Part shown: positions 42,539-52,010 of the stretch, in pieces
Layout: every line of letters starts with the position of its first letter
Numbering within the stretch: position 1 is the stretch's first letter
Assembly (NCBI RefSeq): GCF_003284975.1
Contig: NZ_QMEU01000012.1
Coordinates: 17,414-81,413, forward strand
Source of the DNA: Mycobacterium colombiense
Lineage (GTDB): Bacteria > Actinomycetota > Actinomycetes > Mycobacteriales > Mycobacteriaceae
DNA: 64,000 nt
Direction of reading: 5' to 3'
Notes under the pieces: generated by a model
Told to the model about the DNA's origin: nothing
Seen by the model: the letters and a program-made list of their open reading frames with translations, nothing else
The model's database searches: none
Translations under genes and position numbers: made by a program

Positions 42539-43507
42539 TCACGCCGGAACGTCGGCCCAGACCGTCTTACCAACTGGGGACACATCGCAGCCCCATTGGT
42601 GTGCGATTTCGGCGATCAGCGCGATGCCGCGCCCCCCTGGCTCGTACGGACCCGGGTGTCGCATCCGCGGTCGAGACTGCGAGGCGTCCTCGACCGCAAA
42701 GCGCACGCCCAACGGTGCCGGCGACATCACCACGCGGAAGGCGCTATTGGCGTGCACAACGGAGTTGGTGGCTAGCTCGGTGACAATGAGCGCCGCATCG
42801 TCGACTAGGTGCGACAACTTCCAATCCATCAGCGTGGCGACGGTAAAGTGACGCGCCGCCGCGACGGCGGCGGCCACCGGGATAAACAGCTTGTGCGCGA
42901 CTGGATCTGGGCCCGTGAGCCGATCGCCTGGCATGTCGAGGGCGTCGCCGAGCAGGCTGAGTTCGGAGTGCAGTTGACACATCGAATTCAGTGCATGCAG
43001 CGACCCATCATCAAATGAAGCGCTGGGGTAGGCACACATCAGATAGAACTGCCGGGTCGCGGCCAAGTCATTCCATAACGCCTCAAGCGCCAGTGCTCCG
43101 GCCACATTGCCCTGATCCCACAGCGCGGCCACCATTTCGCCATATACCCGCACCGGCCGCCCACCACCTGCGGCCCTATCCACGATGCCACCGATTGTCG
43201 CCTCGAACGCTGCCGGATCCGGGGCCCCTTCCCTCATGAACTTGCGCAGAATTTCGGCCGCGTCAAGGAGGACCAAGGTCTGCGCACCAAGCTGCGAACC
43301 ACAGTCGAGCATGCGCGAGATCGCCGCGAGGTGCTGGCCGGTAGCCACAACGACGACACTTTCATCCTGCGACAACCCGTGCGAAATAAAGCCGGCCAGC
43401 GCCACCAGGAGATGGCTGTCATCGGTGTAGACGTGCACCACGTGCTCGTGCGGCGCTCCTTCGCGCAGCTTATCGATGGTCCGGCCGTGTTGCGGCAATG
43501 TGCTCAC
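42539..43507 (-). CDS. MEDS-domain sensor with anti-sigma-type ATPase domain
   Basis: A protein of about 322 residues. The N-terminal part (HVVHVYTDDSHLLVALAGFISHGL, VVVATGQHLAAI, RVYGEMVAALW) matches the MEDS/DcmR-type sensory domain. The C-terminal part is an RsbW-like ATPase: VTELATNSVVHANSAF is the N-box and GGRGIALIAEIAHQWG the G-box. Mycobacteria use such fusions in anti-sigma-factor and partner-switching circuits. It lies on the minus strand, 8 bp from the end of the GT1 gene opposite, and interrupts the sugar genes, so it may control them or may be an independent passenger. I prefer the GTG at 43507 (VSTLPQHGRTIDKL); the frame is open to 43612. Confidence 0.8.
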   Translation of the reverse strand: MSTLPQHGRTIDKLREGAPHEHVVHVYTDDSHLLVALAGFISHGLSQDESVVVVATGQHLAAISRMLDCGSQLGAQTLVLLDAAEILRKFMREGAPDPAAFEATIGGIVDRAAGGGRPVRVYGEMVAALWDQGNVAGALALEALWNDLAATRQFYLMCAYPSASFDDGSLHALNSMCQLHSELSLLGDALDMPGDRLTGPDPVAHKLFIPVAAAVAAARHFTVATLMDWKLSHLVDDAALIVTELATNSVVHANSAFRVVMSPAPLGVRFAVEDASQSRPRMRHPGPYEPGGRGIALIAEIAHQWGCDVSPVGKTVWADVPA

Positions 43508-43755
43508 CCGCTCTATAGGGAGGGTTGGCGAGGCCCTTCTCACCAGCCTGTATCGGTCAGGCTTATCACACGTTGCACCACATCTCCTGACCGAACGACG
43601 TGGGTGTTGCACCCCTTTTCAGCTGGGCTTCGATGAGCGTCGAGGAGAAACTGCAATCGTACTCGCAGCTATGACGGTGATCGCCCGAAACATTGTCGCG
43701 GACTCGGCGTTGAAATCGTCGAGAGAAAGTCGCTCGCCCGCCTACGGGGCAGAAT

Positions 43756-44574
43756 TCAGCGCGCAGGTTTGATGAGCAGGCCCTGGCCCGTGGGCAAAGA
43801 GCAGATCTTCACACCAAGTTCCCCGGCCACCTCGTCCATGGCGATGCGCTGCTCGTCGCGTCCCCGGTTCGCGTAGTCGTCCAGCAGTACGAAGGCGCCC
43901 GGCGTGAGCCGCGGCCAAAAGAACCGCAGCGCAGCAACTTCGGGGGGAGCACAATTCATGTCGATGTGCAGGTATGCCACCGACGGCGCGTCCACCTGCT
44001 CGAGGGTCTCCGGGACGGCGCCCACGATGATGCGCTGGTTTTTCCACTGCGCGAAGTTGGCGCGCACGCTGTCCACCCCGTTGGCGTACATCCCGTTGCG
44101 CAGGTGTCCTTCGCTCGTTTCCAGCGCACCGGCCTGGCGTTCGTTCTCAGTGACGAATCGGGGATCGATCCCGGCGAAGGTGTCGAGCAGGTAGAACGTC
44201 TTGCCCTGGCGATCCCAGTCGAGGTATTCCATGATCGCGCTGCTCAAAAAGCCGTAGCTGACGCCACACTCGACGAAATCGCCCTCGAGCTTGCTGGCGC
44301 TCGCCGCGGCCCACAGCCCCACATGCACGCGCCATTGCCATTGGTACCAGTCCTCGTTGCCCAGCGATTTGGCGCCCCTTTTATAGGCGCGTTGGAAATC
44401 GGGGTCATCGAGAAAGCCGTGGAAGTTGTTGAACGTGATCAACGCGTCGTTGGCGTAGACGTCGGGCAGCAGCGTACGCGCGAGCCAGTATTCGGTGCGC
44501 ACCCACCACATCCGCAGGCGGGTGCCGGTCGTCAGCCCTGTTGCCACGGCGGCAACCATAGCATCGGCGCGCAC
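43756..44574 (-). CDS. TylF/MycF-type sugar or lipid O-methyltransferase
   Basis: A 272-residue TylF-family methyltransferase: GDFVECGVSYGFLSSAIMEYL as motif I, FYLLDTFAGIDPRF, then the metal-site pattern YLHIDMNCAPPEVAAL and FVLLDDYANRGRDEQ. It is clearly diverged from the two closely similar TylF enzymes at 44672 and 48668. GPL loci encode several such enzymes for the 2-, 3- and 4-O-methyl groups of rhamnose and fucose, plus one (Fmt) that methylates the fatty acid. This divergent copy could be the Fmt equivalent or a fucose-specific enzyme. It lies about 100 bp downstream of the next methyltransferase. Confidence 0.85.
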   Translation of the reverse strand: MRADAMVAAVATGLTTGTRLRMWWVRTEYWLARTLLPDVYANDALITFNNFHGFLDDPDFQRAYKRGAKSLGNEDWYQWQWRVHVGLWAAASASKLEGDFVECGVSYGFLSSAIMEYLDWDRQGKTFYLLDTFAGIDPRFVTENERQAGALETSEGHLRNGMYANGVDSVRANFAQWKNQRIIVGAVPETLEQVDAPSVAYLHIDMNCAPPEVAALRFFWPRLTPGAFVLLDDYANRGRDEQRIAMDEVAGELGVKICSLPTGQGLLIKPAR

Positions 44575-44671
44575 GGCGTCCCGGTGAAGCGCGACGGAAG
44601 CGCCATGACCGTGCTTGTGCTATCCCTCAAACGAGGGCAAAACGTTTCGTACACCTACAGTTTCAGCTATC

Positions 44672-45478
44672 TCACGACTTGCGCCACAGCACGCCGGTGC
44701 CGTCGATCTCTACGATCTCGTCAGTCACGCCGTGCTTGGTGCGGTAGTCCGCCACGGCCTGCGCACACGCGTCGATGGCGTGGTAGTCGTCGATGATGCA
44801 GAACCCCCCGGGCGACAGCCGCGGATAGAGCGCATCTAGCGCCTGAATCGTCGATTCATACAGATCGCCGTCCAGCCGCAACACCGAAATGCTTTCGATC
44901 GGGGCGTCCTGAAGCGTGTCCTTGAACCAACCCGGAACAAAACGAACCTGGTCATCGAGCAACCCATAGCGCTCGAAATTGGACCTGACATCCGCTTCAG
45001 GCACGCCCAGGATGCGTGCGTGGCGGTGCAGCCGAATCCCCTTGTCCGCCTTGTAATTGACGGTGTCCGGGGGCGGCACTCCGGCGAAGGAATCGCATAG
45101 CCACACGGTGCGCTTCTCATCCCCGTGGGCCGCCAGCACCGCGCGCATCAGGATGGAGGCGCCACCGCGCCACACCCCGCACTCGACCAGGTCGCCGGGC
45201 ACGTCCTCTTCCAGCACCCTCTCGACGCAGTGCTGCAAACTGGTCAGCCGCTTCATGCCGATCATCGTCAGGGCATCCGCCGGCCAGTCCAGACCGAGAT
45301 CACGCGCCTGCTTGTTGAACGGACGTTTCCGCACCAGCATCAAGTTGCGGGTGCTGAACAGGGGACGACCCAGCCGGTACAACCCCACCGGCACCAGCTC
45401 GTCGCTGCCGTACCTGGTGAGGTCACGCCGGAGCAGGTCGAGGTATGCAAACCGCGTGTCGTGATCGGTCACGGCCAA
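44672..45478 (-). CDS. TylF/MycF-type rhamnosyl O-methyltransferase (copy 1)
   Basis: A 268-residue TylF-family enzyme: PGDLVECGVWRGGASILMRAV as SAM-binding motif, VWLCDSFAGVPPPD, LRLDGDLYESTIQALDALYP with metal-binding acidic residues and FCIIDDYHAID. About 85% of residues appear identical to those of the enzyme at 48668-49492. In GPL synthesis such enzymes methylate the terminal rhamnose at positions 2, 3 and 4, so the two copies may act on different hydroxyls. The TTG at 45478 has AAGGGG five bases upstream; a GTG two codons later is an alternative. The leader before the start is also conserved in the paralog. Confidence 0.87.
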   Translation of the reverse strand: MAVTDHDTRFAYLDLLRRDLTRYGSDELVPVGLYRLGRPLFSTRNLMLVRKRPFNKQARDLGLDWPADALTMIGMKRLTSLQHCVERVLEEDVPGDLVECGVWRGGASILMRAVLAAHGDEKRTVWLCDSFAGVPPPDTVNYKADKGIRLHRHARILGVPEADVRSNFERYGLLDDQVRFVPGWFKDTLQDAPIESISVLRLDGDLYESTIQALDALYPRLSPGGFCIIDDYHAIDACAQAVADYRTKHGVTDEIVEIDGTGVLWRKS

Positions 45479-45574
45479 AGCTGCCCCTTACTCCGCAAGC
45501 CAGTAATACCGGTAGAGCCTAGACGCCCATGGACGCCGTTCAATGCGTTTCGCAGTGTATCCGTCACCGGCGGC

Positions 45575-46861
45575 TCAGCGACTTCGCCCAGCTTGAGCGT
45601 CGGGGACACAGCGCCCCTTGCGAGCGAATTCCTCCAGCAGATCGACCGCGCGACCTGCGCTCTCGGAGGGCTTGCTCATCCGGGTGGAGAGCTCACGCGC
45701 GCGGGTGAGGTAGTCCGGGGCGAGGATCTTTCGCAGGTCCGCGACCAGCGACTCGGGCGTAGTGGCCGAGAACCGTCGAGACGTGCCGACCTTCAGCCGC
45801 TTGACGCGAGACCCCCACATCGGCTGATCACCGGCCGTCCAGAGGATCAGCGTGGGAATGCCGGCGCGCAGGCCCGCCGCTGTGGTGCCCGATCCGCCGT
45901 GATGCACGACGGCGCGGCAGGCGGGGAAGATCTTCGTGTAGTTGACCACGCCGACGACCTTGACGTGCTCGAGCTGCGGCACGTCGCTGAAATCGCTCCA
46001 GCCGGAACAGATCAACGCCCGCTCCCCCAGCTCCGCACAGGCAGCGCCGATCATCCGGACCGTATCGGCGGGGGTTTCGGCGACCGGCATGCTGCCGAAA
46101 CCGAAACAAATTGGCGGCGTTCCCTGGGCGATCCACGACAAGACCTCGTCATCGGAGTCCGTCGTCAGTTCCATGGTCAGCGAACCCACGAACGGCCGCT
46201 GGGTGCCCCACTTCGCCCATTCTTCGGCCAGCCCCGGGAAGCAGACGTCGTCGTAGGCCTGGATTTCCAGCGACCCGCGTTCGGCGATGCGTCGCGGTGA
46301 GGCAACCGTGGCGGTCGGCAGGCCGAGCTCACGGCGTTGCCGATCCTCGGCTTTCTTGTTCATCCGCCAACACATCCAGTCGTAGATGGACATGCCGGTG
46401 CGAACCAGAGGGCCGGGCACCCTCGGAAGAAGCTCACCGTTGGGGCGCATCGGGATGTAATGCAGCGTGGCCATCGGAATGTCGTAATAATCAGCGACGT
46501 TGATGGCCAGATCCTGGTAGAGCTGGCCGCTGAACAGCAAATCGGCGCCGGCACCCACCGACATCAGCGCCGAGCTCATTTCCTGCCAGTTCCGCAGCAC
46601 CGGTTCCCAGGCTTCGCGCATCAGACTGATCGGCCCTTTGACGAAGTTCTTCCAGAAATCGCGAATGAACTCGTCACTCCAAAAGTCATGCATATCCGGC
46701 CCGTAGCCGATCGCGGGCAGCCCGGCCGCTTCGGCCAGCTCGACGAGATTGGGCGGAACGGCCATCCGGACCGAATGGCCGCGGCGCATCAGTTCACGAC
46801 CGATGGTGAGGCAAGGCTCGATATCGCCACGCGTTCCATAACTTGCCACAGCAAATTTCAT
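45575..46861 (-). CDS. GT1-family GPL glycosyltransferase
   Basis: A 428-residue GT-B enzyme: MKFAVASYGTRGDIEPCLTIG, EIQAYDDVCFPGLAEEWAKWG, PPICFGFGSMPV and VVHHGGSGTTAAGLRAGIP. It is closely related to the enzyme at 47268, and the two lie in tandem on the minus strand, which matches the known GPL pair that adds the Thr-linked 6-deoxytalose and the next rhamnose or the alaninol-linked rhamnose (GtfA and RtfA in M. avium). Which is which cannot be decided by sight. The ATG is preceded by AAGGT and ATCGCG, a leader pattern shared with several neighbours. The C-terminus has a short extra tail (KGRCVPDAQAGRSR). Confidence 0.88.
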   Translation of the reverse strand: MKFAVASYGTRGDIEPCLTIGRELMRRGHSVRMAVPPNLVELAEAAGLPAIGYGPDMHDFWSDEFIRDFWKNFVKGPISLMREAWEPVLRNWQEMSSALMSVGAGADLLFSGQLYQDLAINVADYYDIPMATLHYIPMRPNGELLPRVPGPLVRTGMSIYDWMCWRMNKKAEDRQRRELGLPTATVASPRRIAERGSLEIQAYDDVCFPGLAEEWAKWGTQRPFVGSLTMELTTDSDDEVLSWIAQGTPPICFGFGSMPVAETPADTVRMIGAACAELGERALICSGWSDFSDVPQLEHVKVVGVVNYTKIFPACRAVVHHGGSGTTAAGLRAGIPTLILWTAGDQPMWGSRVKRLKVGTSRRFSATTPESLVADLRKILAPDYLTRARELSTRMSKPSESAGRAVDLLEEFARKGRCVPDAQAGRSR

Positions 46862-47267
46862 CGCGATGGTTACCTTAATCAGTCTCCGACGGCACGGGCA
46901 ACTTTGACTGCGGCGTTTCCGCTCGGCAATCCGCGGCTCGCCATTGGACCGGCGAGGCGGTCAGAGTCGTGGTTGTAGTTGTTTCGCAACGGATTTGGCG
47001 GCCGGAGACCAGGCTCGATCGTGAAAGTGGCACCGGTGCAGTCGAGTGCGACAAACCCAACCTCATCGGCCTTTCCCCCCGACCGTAGAAGTATGACGAC
47101 TCTGGGTGGTTTGGCTGAACCCCAGGCGTCGTCGCCTGATTCTACGTAAGTCTGCCAGACTATCTACACCGTGTCTTGGGAAAGCCGGAAGTCGATCCCG
47201 AGCCGCCCGCGCTCGTATTCCGATTAACAAACTCCGCTATTTCCGCAGCGCAATGCCGGTAAGCCGA
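46862..47267. other. Intergenic region between the two tandem GT1 genes
   Basis: 406 bp without a supported gene, with lower GC. Because both flanking genes run on the minus strand, it should hold the end of one transcript and the promoter of the gene ending at 45575. I find no strong terminator stem. The start-proximal end reads TTAAGGTAACCATCGCG on the minus strand. Confidence 0.45.
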
Positions 47268-48545
47268 TTAGCTGGAGCGGGTACGACTCCGCGAGCTGAC
47301 GAAGTTCTCCACCACGTCGGCGGCTTTGACCACGCTGTCGGCCGGCTTGGTCATCCGGGTAGCGATCTCGCGGGCGCGCTGGGCGTAGTCCGGGGCTAGG
47401 ATCTGGCGCAGGTCCCCCACCAACGTTTCCCGGTTCGTTGCCGAAAAGCGGCGTGTGGCACCAACTTTCAGCCGTTTGAGTTGAGCTCCCCAGATCGTCT
47501 GATTGGCGTCCATTGACAGGATCAGCGTCGGAACTCCAGCGCGCAGGCTCGCGGCGGTGGTGCCCGAACCGCCGTGATGAACCACCGCGCGACAGACGGG
47601 AAATATCGTCGCGTAGTTCACCGGACCCACGACCTTGACGTGATCGGCAAGGGGGACGCCGCTGAAGTCGCTGCGGCCGGCGGCAATCAACGCCCGCTCG
47701 CCGAGCTGCGCCGAGGCCGTGCTGATCATGTCGACGGTGGCGGCCGGGGATTCGACCGGCATGCTGCCGAAGCCGAAGCAGATGGGCGGGGATCCCGCGC
47801 GAATCCACGACATCACCTCGTCGTCGGCTTCGGTGGTCAGCTCCATGGTCAGCGTGCCGACAAAGGGCCGCAGGCCATCCCATTTCGCCCACTCGGCGGC
47901 CAGCCCGGGGAAACACACCTCGTCGTAGGCCTGGATTTCGAGCGATTCGCGCTCGGCGATCCGCCGCGGTGAGGGTCCCGTCGCCTTGGGCAACCCCAGC
48001 TCTCTGCGCTGGGTGTCCTCGACCTTCTTGTTCAGCCGCCAACAGAACCAGTCGAACGCCGTCATGGCCGAGCGGGCCAACGGCGGCGGCAGGATGGCGA
48101 CGACCTGGCCGTTGGGCCGCATGGGCACGTGATGCAGCGTGGCCAGCGGAAGGTCGTAATACTCCGCGACATTGGCGGCCGGCTCCTGGTAACTCTGCCC
48201 GGCGAACACCAGGTCGGCGCCGTCGGCCAGCGACATCAGCGTAGTGTTCATCTGCGCCCAGCACTGGTCGCTGAGGTCCCACATCTCGCGCCACATGCCG
48301 CGCATCTCCCGGATCTTCCAGAAGCCGCGGAAAAACGCTGTCCAGAAGTCGCGGTACACGTCGAGCCAGGCCTGCGATTCCAGTCCATACGGCACCGCCG
48401 TCAACCCGGCGGCCTCGGTGAAGCCGACCGAGTCGGGTGGGACGGCCATGACCATGTCATGGCCCCGGCGTTGCAGTTCGCGCGCGACCACCAGGGAAGG
48501 CTCGATATCACCGCGCGTTCCGTAGCTGGCCAGCACACATTTCAT
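47268..48545 (-). CDS. GT1-family GPL glycosyltransferase
   Basis: A 425-residue GT-B enzyme with MKCVLASYGTRGDIEPSLVVA, EIQAYDEVCFPGLAAEWAKWD, PPICFGFGSMPVESP and VVHHGGSGTTAASLRAGVP. It lies directly downstream of a rhamnosyl O-methyltransferase gene and upstream of the second GT1 gene. The ATG at 48545 gives the family N-terminus; the frame extends to 48641 but that part is not conserved. It is one of the two enzymes expected to glycosylate the allo-Thr and alaninol positions of the peptide core. Confidence 0.88.
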   Translation of the reverse strand: MKCVLASYGTRGDIEPSLVVARELQRRGHDMVMAVPPDSVGFTEAAGLTAVPYGLESQAWLDVYRDFWTAFFRGFWKIREMRGMWREMWDLSDQCWAQMNTTLMSLADGADLVFAGQSYQEPAANVAEYYDLPLATLHHVPMRPNGQVVAILPPPLARSAMTAFDWFCWRLNKKVEDTQRRELGLPKATGPSPRRIAERESLEIQAYDEVCFPGLAAEWAKWDGLRPFVGTLTMELTTEADDEVMSWIRAGSPPICFGFGSMPVESPAATVDMISTASAQLGERALIAAGRSDFSGVPLADHVKVVGPVNYATIFPVCRAVVHHGGSGTTAASLRAGVPTLILSMDANQTIWGAQLKRLKVGATRRFSATNRETLVGDLRQILAPDYAQRAREIATRMTKPADSVVKAADVVENFVSSRSRTRSS

Positions 48546-48667
48546 CGCGAATCCACGCCCTTCGGTTGCACCATCATTTGCAGCACCGACATCACTGTAA
48601 ATATCGACGAAACTCGACAGCACCGGTTTGCGCGACCACACCGGGACGAACTACGCGCGGGTGAGCC

Positions 48668-49492
48668 TCAAGGCTTGCGCCACAGCACGCCGGTGCCGTC
48701 GATCTCCTCGATCTCCGCGGTCACGCCATGCTGCGTACGGTAGTCCGTCACCGCCTGACGGCACGCACCGATGGCGTGGTAGTCGTCGATGATGCAAAAG
48801 CCGCCGGACGACAGCCGCGGATAGAGCGCATCGAGCGCCTGAATCGTCGATTCGTACAGATCGCCATCCAACCGCAACACAGAAATCTGTTCGATCGGGG
48901 CGTCCTGCAGGGTGTCCTTGAACCAGCCCGGAACGAATCGCACCTGGTCATCGAGCAACCCATAGCGCTCGAAATTCGCCCTGACCTGCTCCTGGGGCAC
49001 CGCTAGGACGGCAGCCGTATGCAACCTGATGCCCTTGTCCGCCTCGTAGTGCGCGGTGTCCGGGGGCGGCACCCCTTCGAACGAATCGCACAGCCACACC
49101 CGGCGTTCTTTGTCGCCATAGGCCGACAGCACGGCGCGCATCAAGATCGACGCCCCACCGCGCCACACCCCGCACTCCACGAGATCGCCCGGTACGTCCT
49201 CTTTCAGGACCGTCTCGGCGCACCGCTGCAAACTGGTCAGGCGCTGCATGCCGATCATCGTCAGGGCATCCGCCGGCCAGTCCAGCCCGAGATCACGCGC
49301 CCGCCTGTTGAACGGGCGCTTGCGCACCAGCATCAACTTGCGGGTGCTGAACAGCGGACGCCCGAGATAGTTCCAGCCGACCGGCACCAACTCGTCGCTG
49401 CCGTACCGGGTGAGGTTACGTCGCAGCAGGTCAAGGTATGCGGATCGGGTATCGAGAAAAGGAGATCGCATGTCACGATCGGCCACGGTCAA
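48668..49492 (-). CDS. TylF/MycF-type rhamnosyl O-methyltransferase (copy 2)
   Basis: A 274-residue TylF-family enzyme, near-duplicate of the gene at 44672: LVECGVWRGGASILMRAV, VWLCDSFEGVPPPD, LRLDGDLYESTIQALDALYP and FCIIDDYHAIGACRQAV. Differences are scattered, with the densest in the segment around AAVLAVPQEQVRANF. The start is a TTG at 49492 behind AAGGGGCAGC, the same leader as the paralog; a GTG at 49486 is possible. It presumably methylates a different position of the same deoxyhexose. Its neighbours on both sides are core glycan genes. Confidence 0.87.
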   Translation of the reverse strand: MTVADRDMRSPFLDTRSAYLDLLRRNLTRYGSDELVPVGWNYLGRPLFSTRKLMLVRKRPFNRRARDLGLDWPADALTMIGMQRLTSLQRCAETVLKEDVPGDLVECGVWRGGASILMRAVLSAYGDKERRVWLCDSFEGVPPPDTAHYEADKGIRLHTAAVLAVPQEQVRANFERYGLLDDQVRFVPGWFKDTLQDAPIEQISVLRLDGDLYESTIQALDALYPRLSSGGFCIIDDYHAIGACRQAVTDYRTQHGVTAEIEEIDGTGVLWRKP

Positions 49493-49720
49493 AGCTGCCC
49501 CTTAGTTCAGATGAAGTACTGGCGGTGATGACCTCGGCAACGTCGAGGCCGTCAATGCGTTGCGCATTTCCAACTAGCTCGCCTCACCGGCCTCCTCGAC
49601 CTACCCCGCTCCTACCGGCGAGCTGACGCGGCCCTACCGAGCAGTAGCAACCATCATAGGCGTAAGTTTGCGCTGCCTCGGTTGCCGGGTTTGCTGGGTG
49701 GTTAACTGGGGCCACGGCCC

Positions 49721-50842
49721 TCAGCGGCGCCCTGCCTGGTCCATGACCGGACGGCCGGATTCGTTCGACGCGGCGGGGGCATCGGATTGCCCGCCGATCC
49801 ATTCGAGCAGGGCGGACAAGCCTTCGCCGAGGGTGGACTTCGGCTCCCAGCCGAGCTCGGTCCGCGCCGGCTCGATATCGCAGCTCGCGGCGCGCACGTC
49901 GCCGTCGCGGAATTTTCCGACGACGACCGGTTCGGGGGCGTCGCACATGGCGGCGATCGTGTTGGCCAGCTCGTGGATGGTGGTGGCAGTGCCGGATCCG
50001 ATGTCCAGGCAGCGCGGCTGGGTGGCCGGCCGCTGCACGGCCGCGAACAACGCGTCGACGACGGCGTCGATGTAGACGAAGTCGCGCACGATCCGGCCGT
50101 CTTCGTAGACCTCCAGCGCGTGCCCCTGACGCGCCAACCGCGCGAACAGCGCGACGATCCCGGTGTACGAGTTGGTCAGCGACTGGCCGGGGCCGTAGAC
50201 GTTTTGCAGGCGCAGCACGCTGAGATTGGTGTCGTGCGCGGCCGTCCAGGCGGCCAGCAGATGCTCCTGGGCGAGCTTGGTCGCCGCATAGACGTTGGTG
50301 GGGCGGGGCTCGGTTCGGTCGGCGCGACTCGGCAGCGGCACCGCCGGTTCACCGGCCGGTCCTCGCGGATCCCAGACGCCCGCCACCAGCTGTGCGTGGC
50401 TGCGTGGCTTCGGATAGAAGATGTGCGCGCCGCACTGCCAGGCGCCCTCGCCGTACACCGCCCGCGAGGACGCCAGGACCAGTTGCTCGGGCACAATGCC
50501 CGAGCGGCTCAAGGCGTCGAGAAGTTGAGTGGTGCCAACGACATTCACCGAACCGTGCCGCGTCGCCTCGGAGAGCGATTGCGCGGTTCCGGTCTCGGCC
50601 GCCAGGTGGACGATCTGGGCGGGGCGGAACAACCGCAACACGGCGTCCCAATCGGGCGCGTGGGTGACGTCGCCGGTGAACAACCGCACGGTGGGCGGCA
50701 ACTCGATCGGGCGGCCACCGCCGTGCACCTGCGGATGCAAGACGTCCATCACCGCTACGTCGTATCCGGCCTCGACGAGACGGTGTGAGAGCGCCGACCC
50801 GATGAATCCTGCCCCACCACTGATCAGCACGGACGCTGACAA
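49721..50842 (-). CDS. NAD-dependent sugar epimerase/dehydratase
   Basis: A 373-residue extended short-chain dehydrogenase: GGAGFIGSALSHRLVEAGYDV binds the cofactor, ASSRAVYGEG carries the Ser region and NVYAATK the Tyr-x3-Lys pair; LRLQNVYGPGQSL and RDFVYIDAVVDAL are typical of nucleotide-sugar epimerases. GPL loci contain one such gene (epiA), thought to supply dTDP-6-deoxytalose or another deoxyhexose to the glycosyltransferases. The start at 50842 is a TTG with GAAAGGC nine bases upstream; a GTG four codons later is possible. It is the first of a co-directional group with the methyltransferase downstream. Confidence 0.86.
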   Translation of the reverse strand: MSASVLISGGAGFIGSALSHRLVEAGYDVAVMDVLHPQVHGGGRPIELPPTVRLFTGDVTHAPDWDAVLRLFRPAQIVHLAAETGTAQSLSEATRHGSVNVVGTTQLLDALSRSGIVPEQLVLASSRAVYGEGAWQCGAHIFYPKPRSHAQLVAGVWDPRGPAGEPAVPLPSRADRTEPRPTNVYAATKLAQEHLLAAWTAAHDTNLSVLRLQNVYGPGQSLTNSYTGIVALFARLARQGHALEVYEDGRIVRDFVYIDAVVDALFAAVQRPATQPRCLDIGSGTATTIHELANTIAAMCDAPEPVVVGKFRDGDVRAASCDIEPARTELGWEPKSTLGEGLSALLEWIGGQSDAPAASNESGRPVMDQAGRR

Positions 50843-51008
50843 GAATCGACGCCTTTCTTTCGTGTGCAGAAGAAATTGCCGGCACCCAGCGGCGCGCGGT
50901 CCGGTCGATCATATCGGGCGCTTCCCGCGCCATCAGAGGATTGTGCGAAGCGCACGGGCACACCGAATGCGCACAAGGGGCGCGCGAGCGGCCCCGCGGC
51001 GGAGAACG

Positions 51009-52010
51009 CTAGGCCCAAGTCCCTTTGTGCCGATGCGCCATTGCCATGACCTCCATCACCGGCCGCGCGATGACTGGCCGGAAGATGCGGAAGAGCATGC
51101 TGTGCGATAGGCCGTGAAAGTCCTCGAACGCCTTGCGGAAGTCGCGCTCGCCTTGCCGGTAGGACGCGAAAACGCGGTCCAATGTGGAGAAGTCGACGGG
51201 ATCGTCCTGGGCGGCGTCGTGTAACGCCTCGTAGACAAGGGAGATCCAATCCGCGCCGAAAAGGTCCGTCACCGGCCCGTGGTGCCGCTGGCGATGCAGA
51301 CCGGGGGTGATGAACTCTTCGATCGCGTCCTCATACTGCGTGTGCAATTCGACCGGCAGCTCGGTGGAAATGCGCTTCATTTCCCGGCGCCAGTCATCGA
51401 GAAGGTTCGCATAATCGACGAATACGCGTGGCACGCCACGGGTGTTTCGCTCGGCGAGGATGTTGCATTTCAGCCACAGGGCACTCGCGAGCGCGGGAGA
51501 GACGTGCCAGGACTTGACGATCGACGAGATGACCTCCTGCGGGTGACGTACCGCGATCACCGACGCGACGTCGAATCCCGCCTGACGCGCCGCCTCGAAC
51601 CACAGGTCGGACAGCGTGGTGATCCGGGGTTCCTTGATCACCACCAGCGGAGCCGCGGGCAGGGTGGACAGATAGGCGGCGATTTTCTCGACGCAGGCCT
51701 TGTTCTCGTCGGGGCCGACGGCGTCGCCGTCCAGGAATCGCAATGACGGGTCGTACCAGTTGGTCCCGAGACGGCGCAGGATTGTTTCGTTGAGCGAGAT
51801 GGCAGCCCGCGGCTCCCAGTAGCCGAGCGGATTGTTCGCGTCGGCACCCAGCATTGCCGCCGGCAGCGTGCCACCGCACAACGACAGCACCCGGGTAAGC
51901 GCCGAGGTTCCGGACCGTTGCGGCCCTAGGACGAACAGAACGACCGGGCGGGTATTGCCGAAGAAATCGGCGGCGTTCTCGGCTGGGCCGCTCGTCCGGG
52001 GCAATCTCAT
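51009..52010 (-). CDS. PAPS-type sulfotransferase (copy 1)
   Basis: A 333-residue protein of the sulfotransferase superfamily. The 5'-phosphosulfate loop is VVLFVLGPQRSGTSALTRVL and the 3'-phosphate region is around VIAVRHPQEVISSIVKSW. Other family-like parts are YWEPRAAISLNETILRRLG and VFVDYANLLDDWRREMKRI. It is a full-length paralog of the gene at 52553-53575. The ATG at 52010 matches the paralog's start and lies after GAAAGGT. It probably adds sulfate from PAPS to a sugar of the GPL, or to another glycolipid. Sulfated GPLs are known in some mycobacteria. Confidence 0.82.
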   Translation of the reverse strand: MRLPRTSGPAENAADFFGNTRPVVLFVLGPQRSGTSALTRVLSLCGGTLPAAMLGADANNPLGYWEPRAAISLNETILRRLGTNWYDPSLRFLDGDAVGPDENKACVEKIAAYLSTLPAAPLVVIKEPRITTLSDLWFEAARQAGFDVASVIAVRHPQEVISSIVKSWHVSPALASALWLKCNILAERNTRGVPRVFVDYANLLDDWRREMKRISTELPVELHTQYEDAIEEFITPGLHRQRHHGPVTDLFGADWISLVYEALHDAAQDDPVDFSTLDRVFASYRQGERDFRKAFEDFHGLSHSMLFRIFRPVIARPVMEVMAMAHRHKGTWA

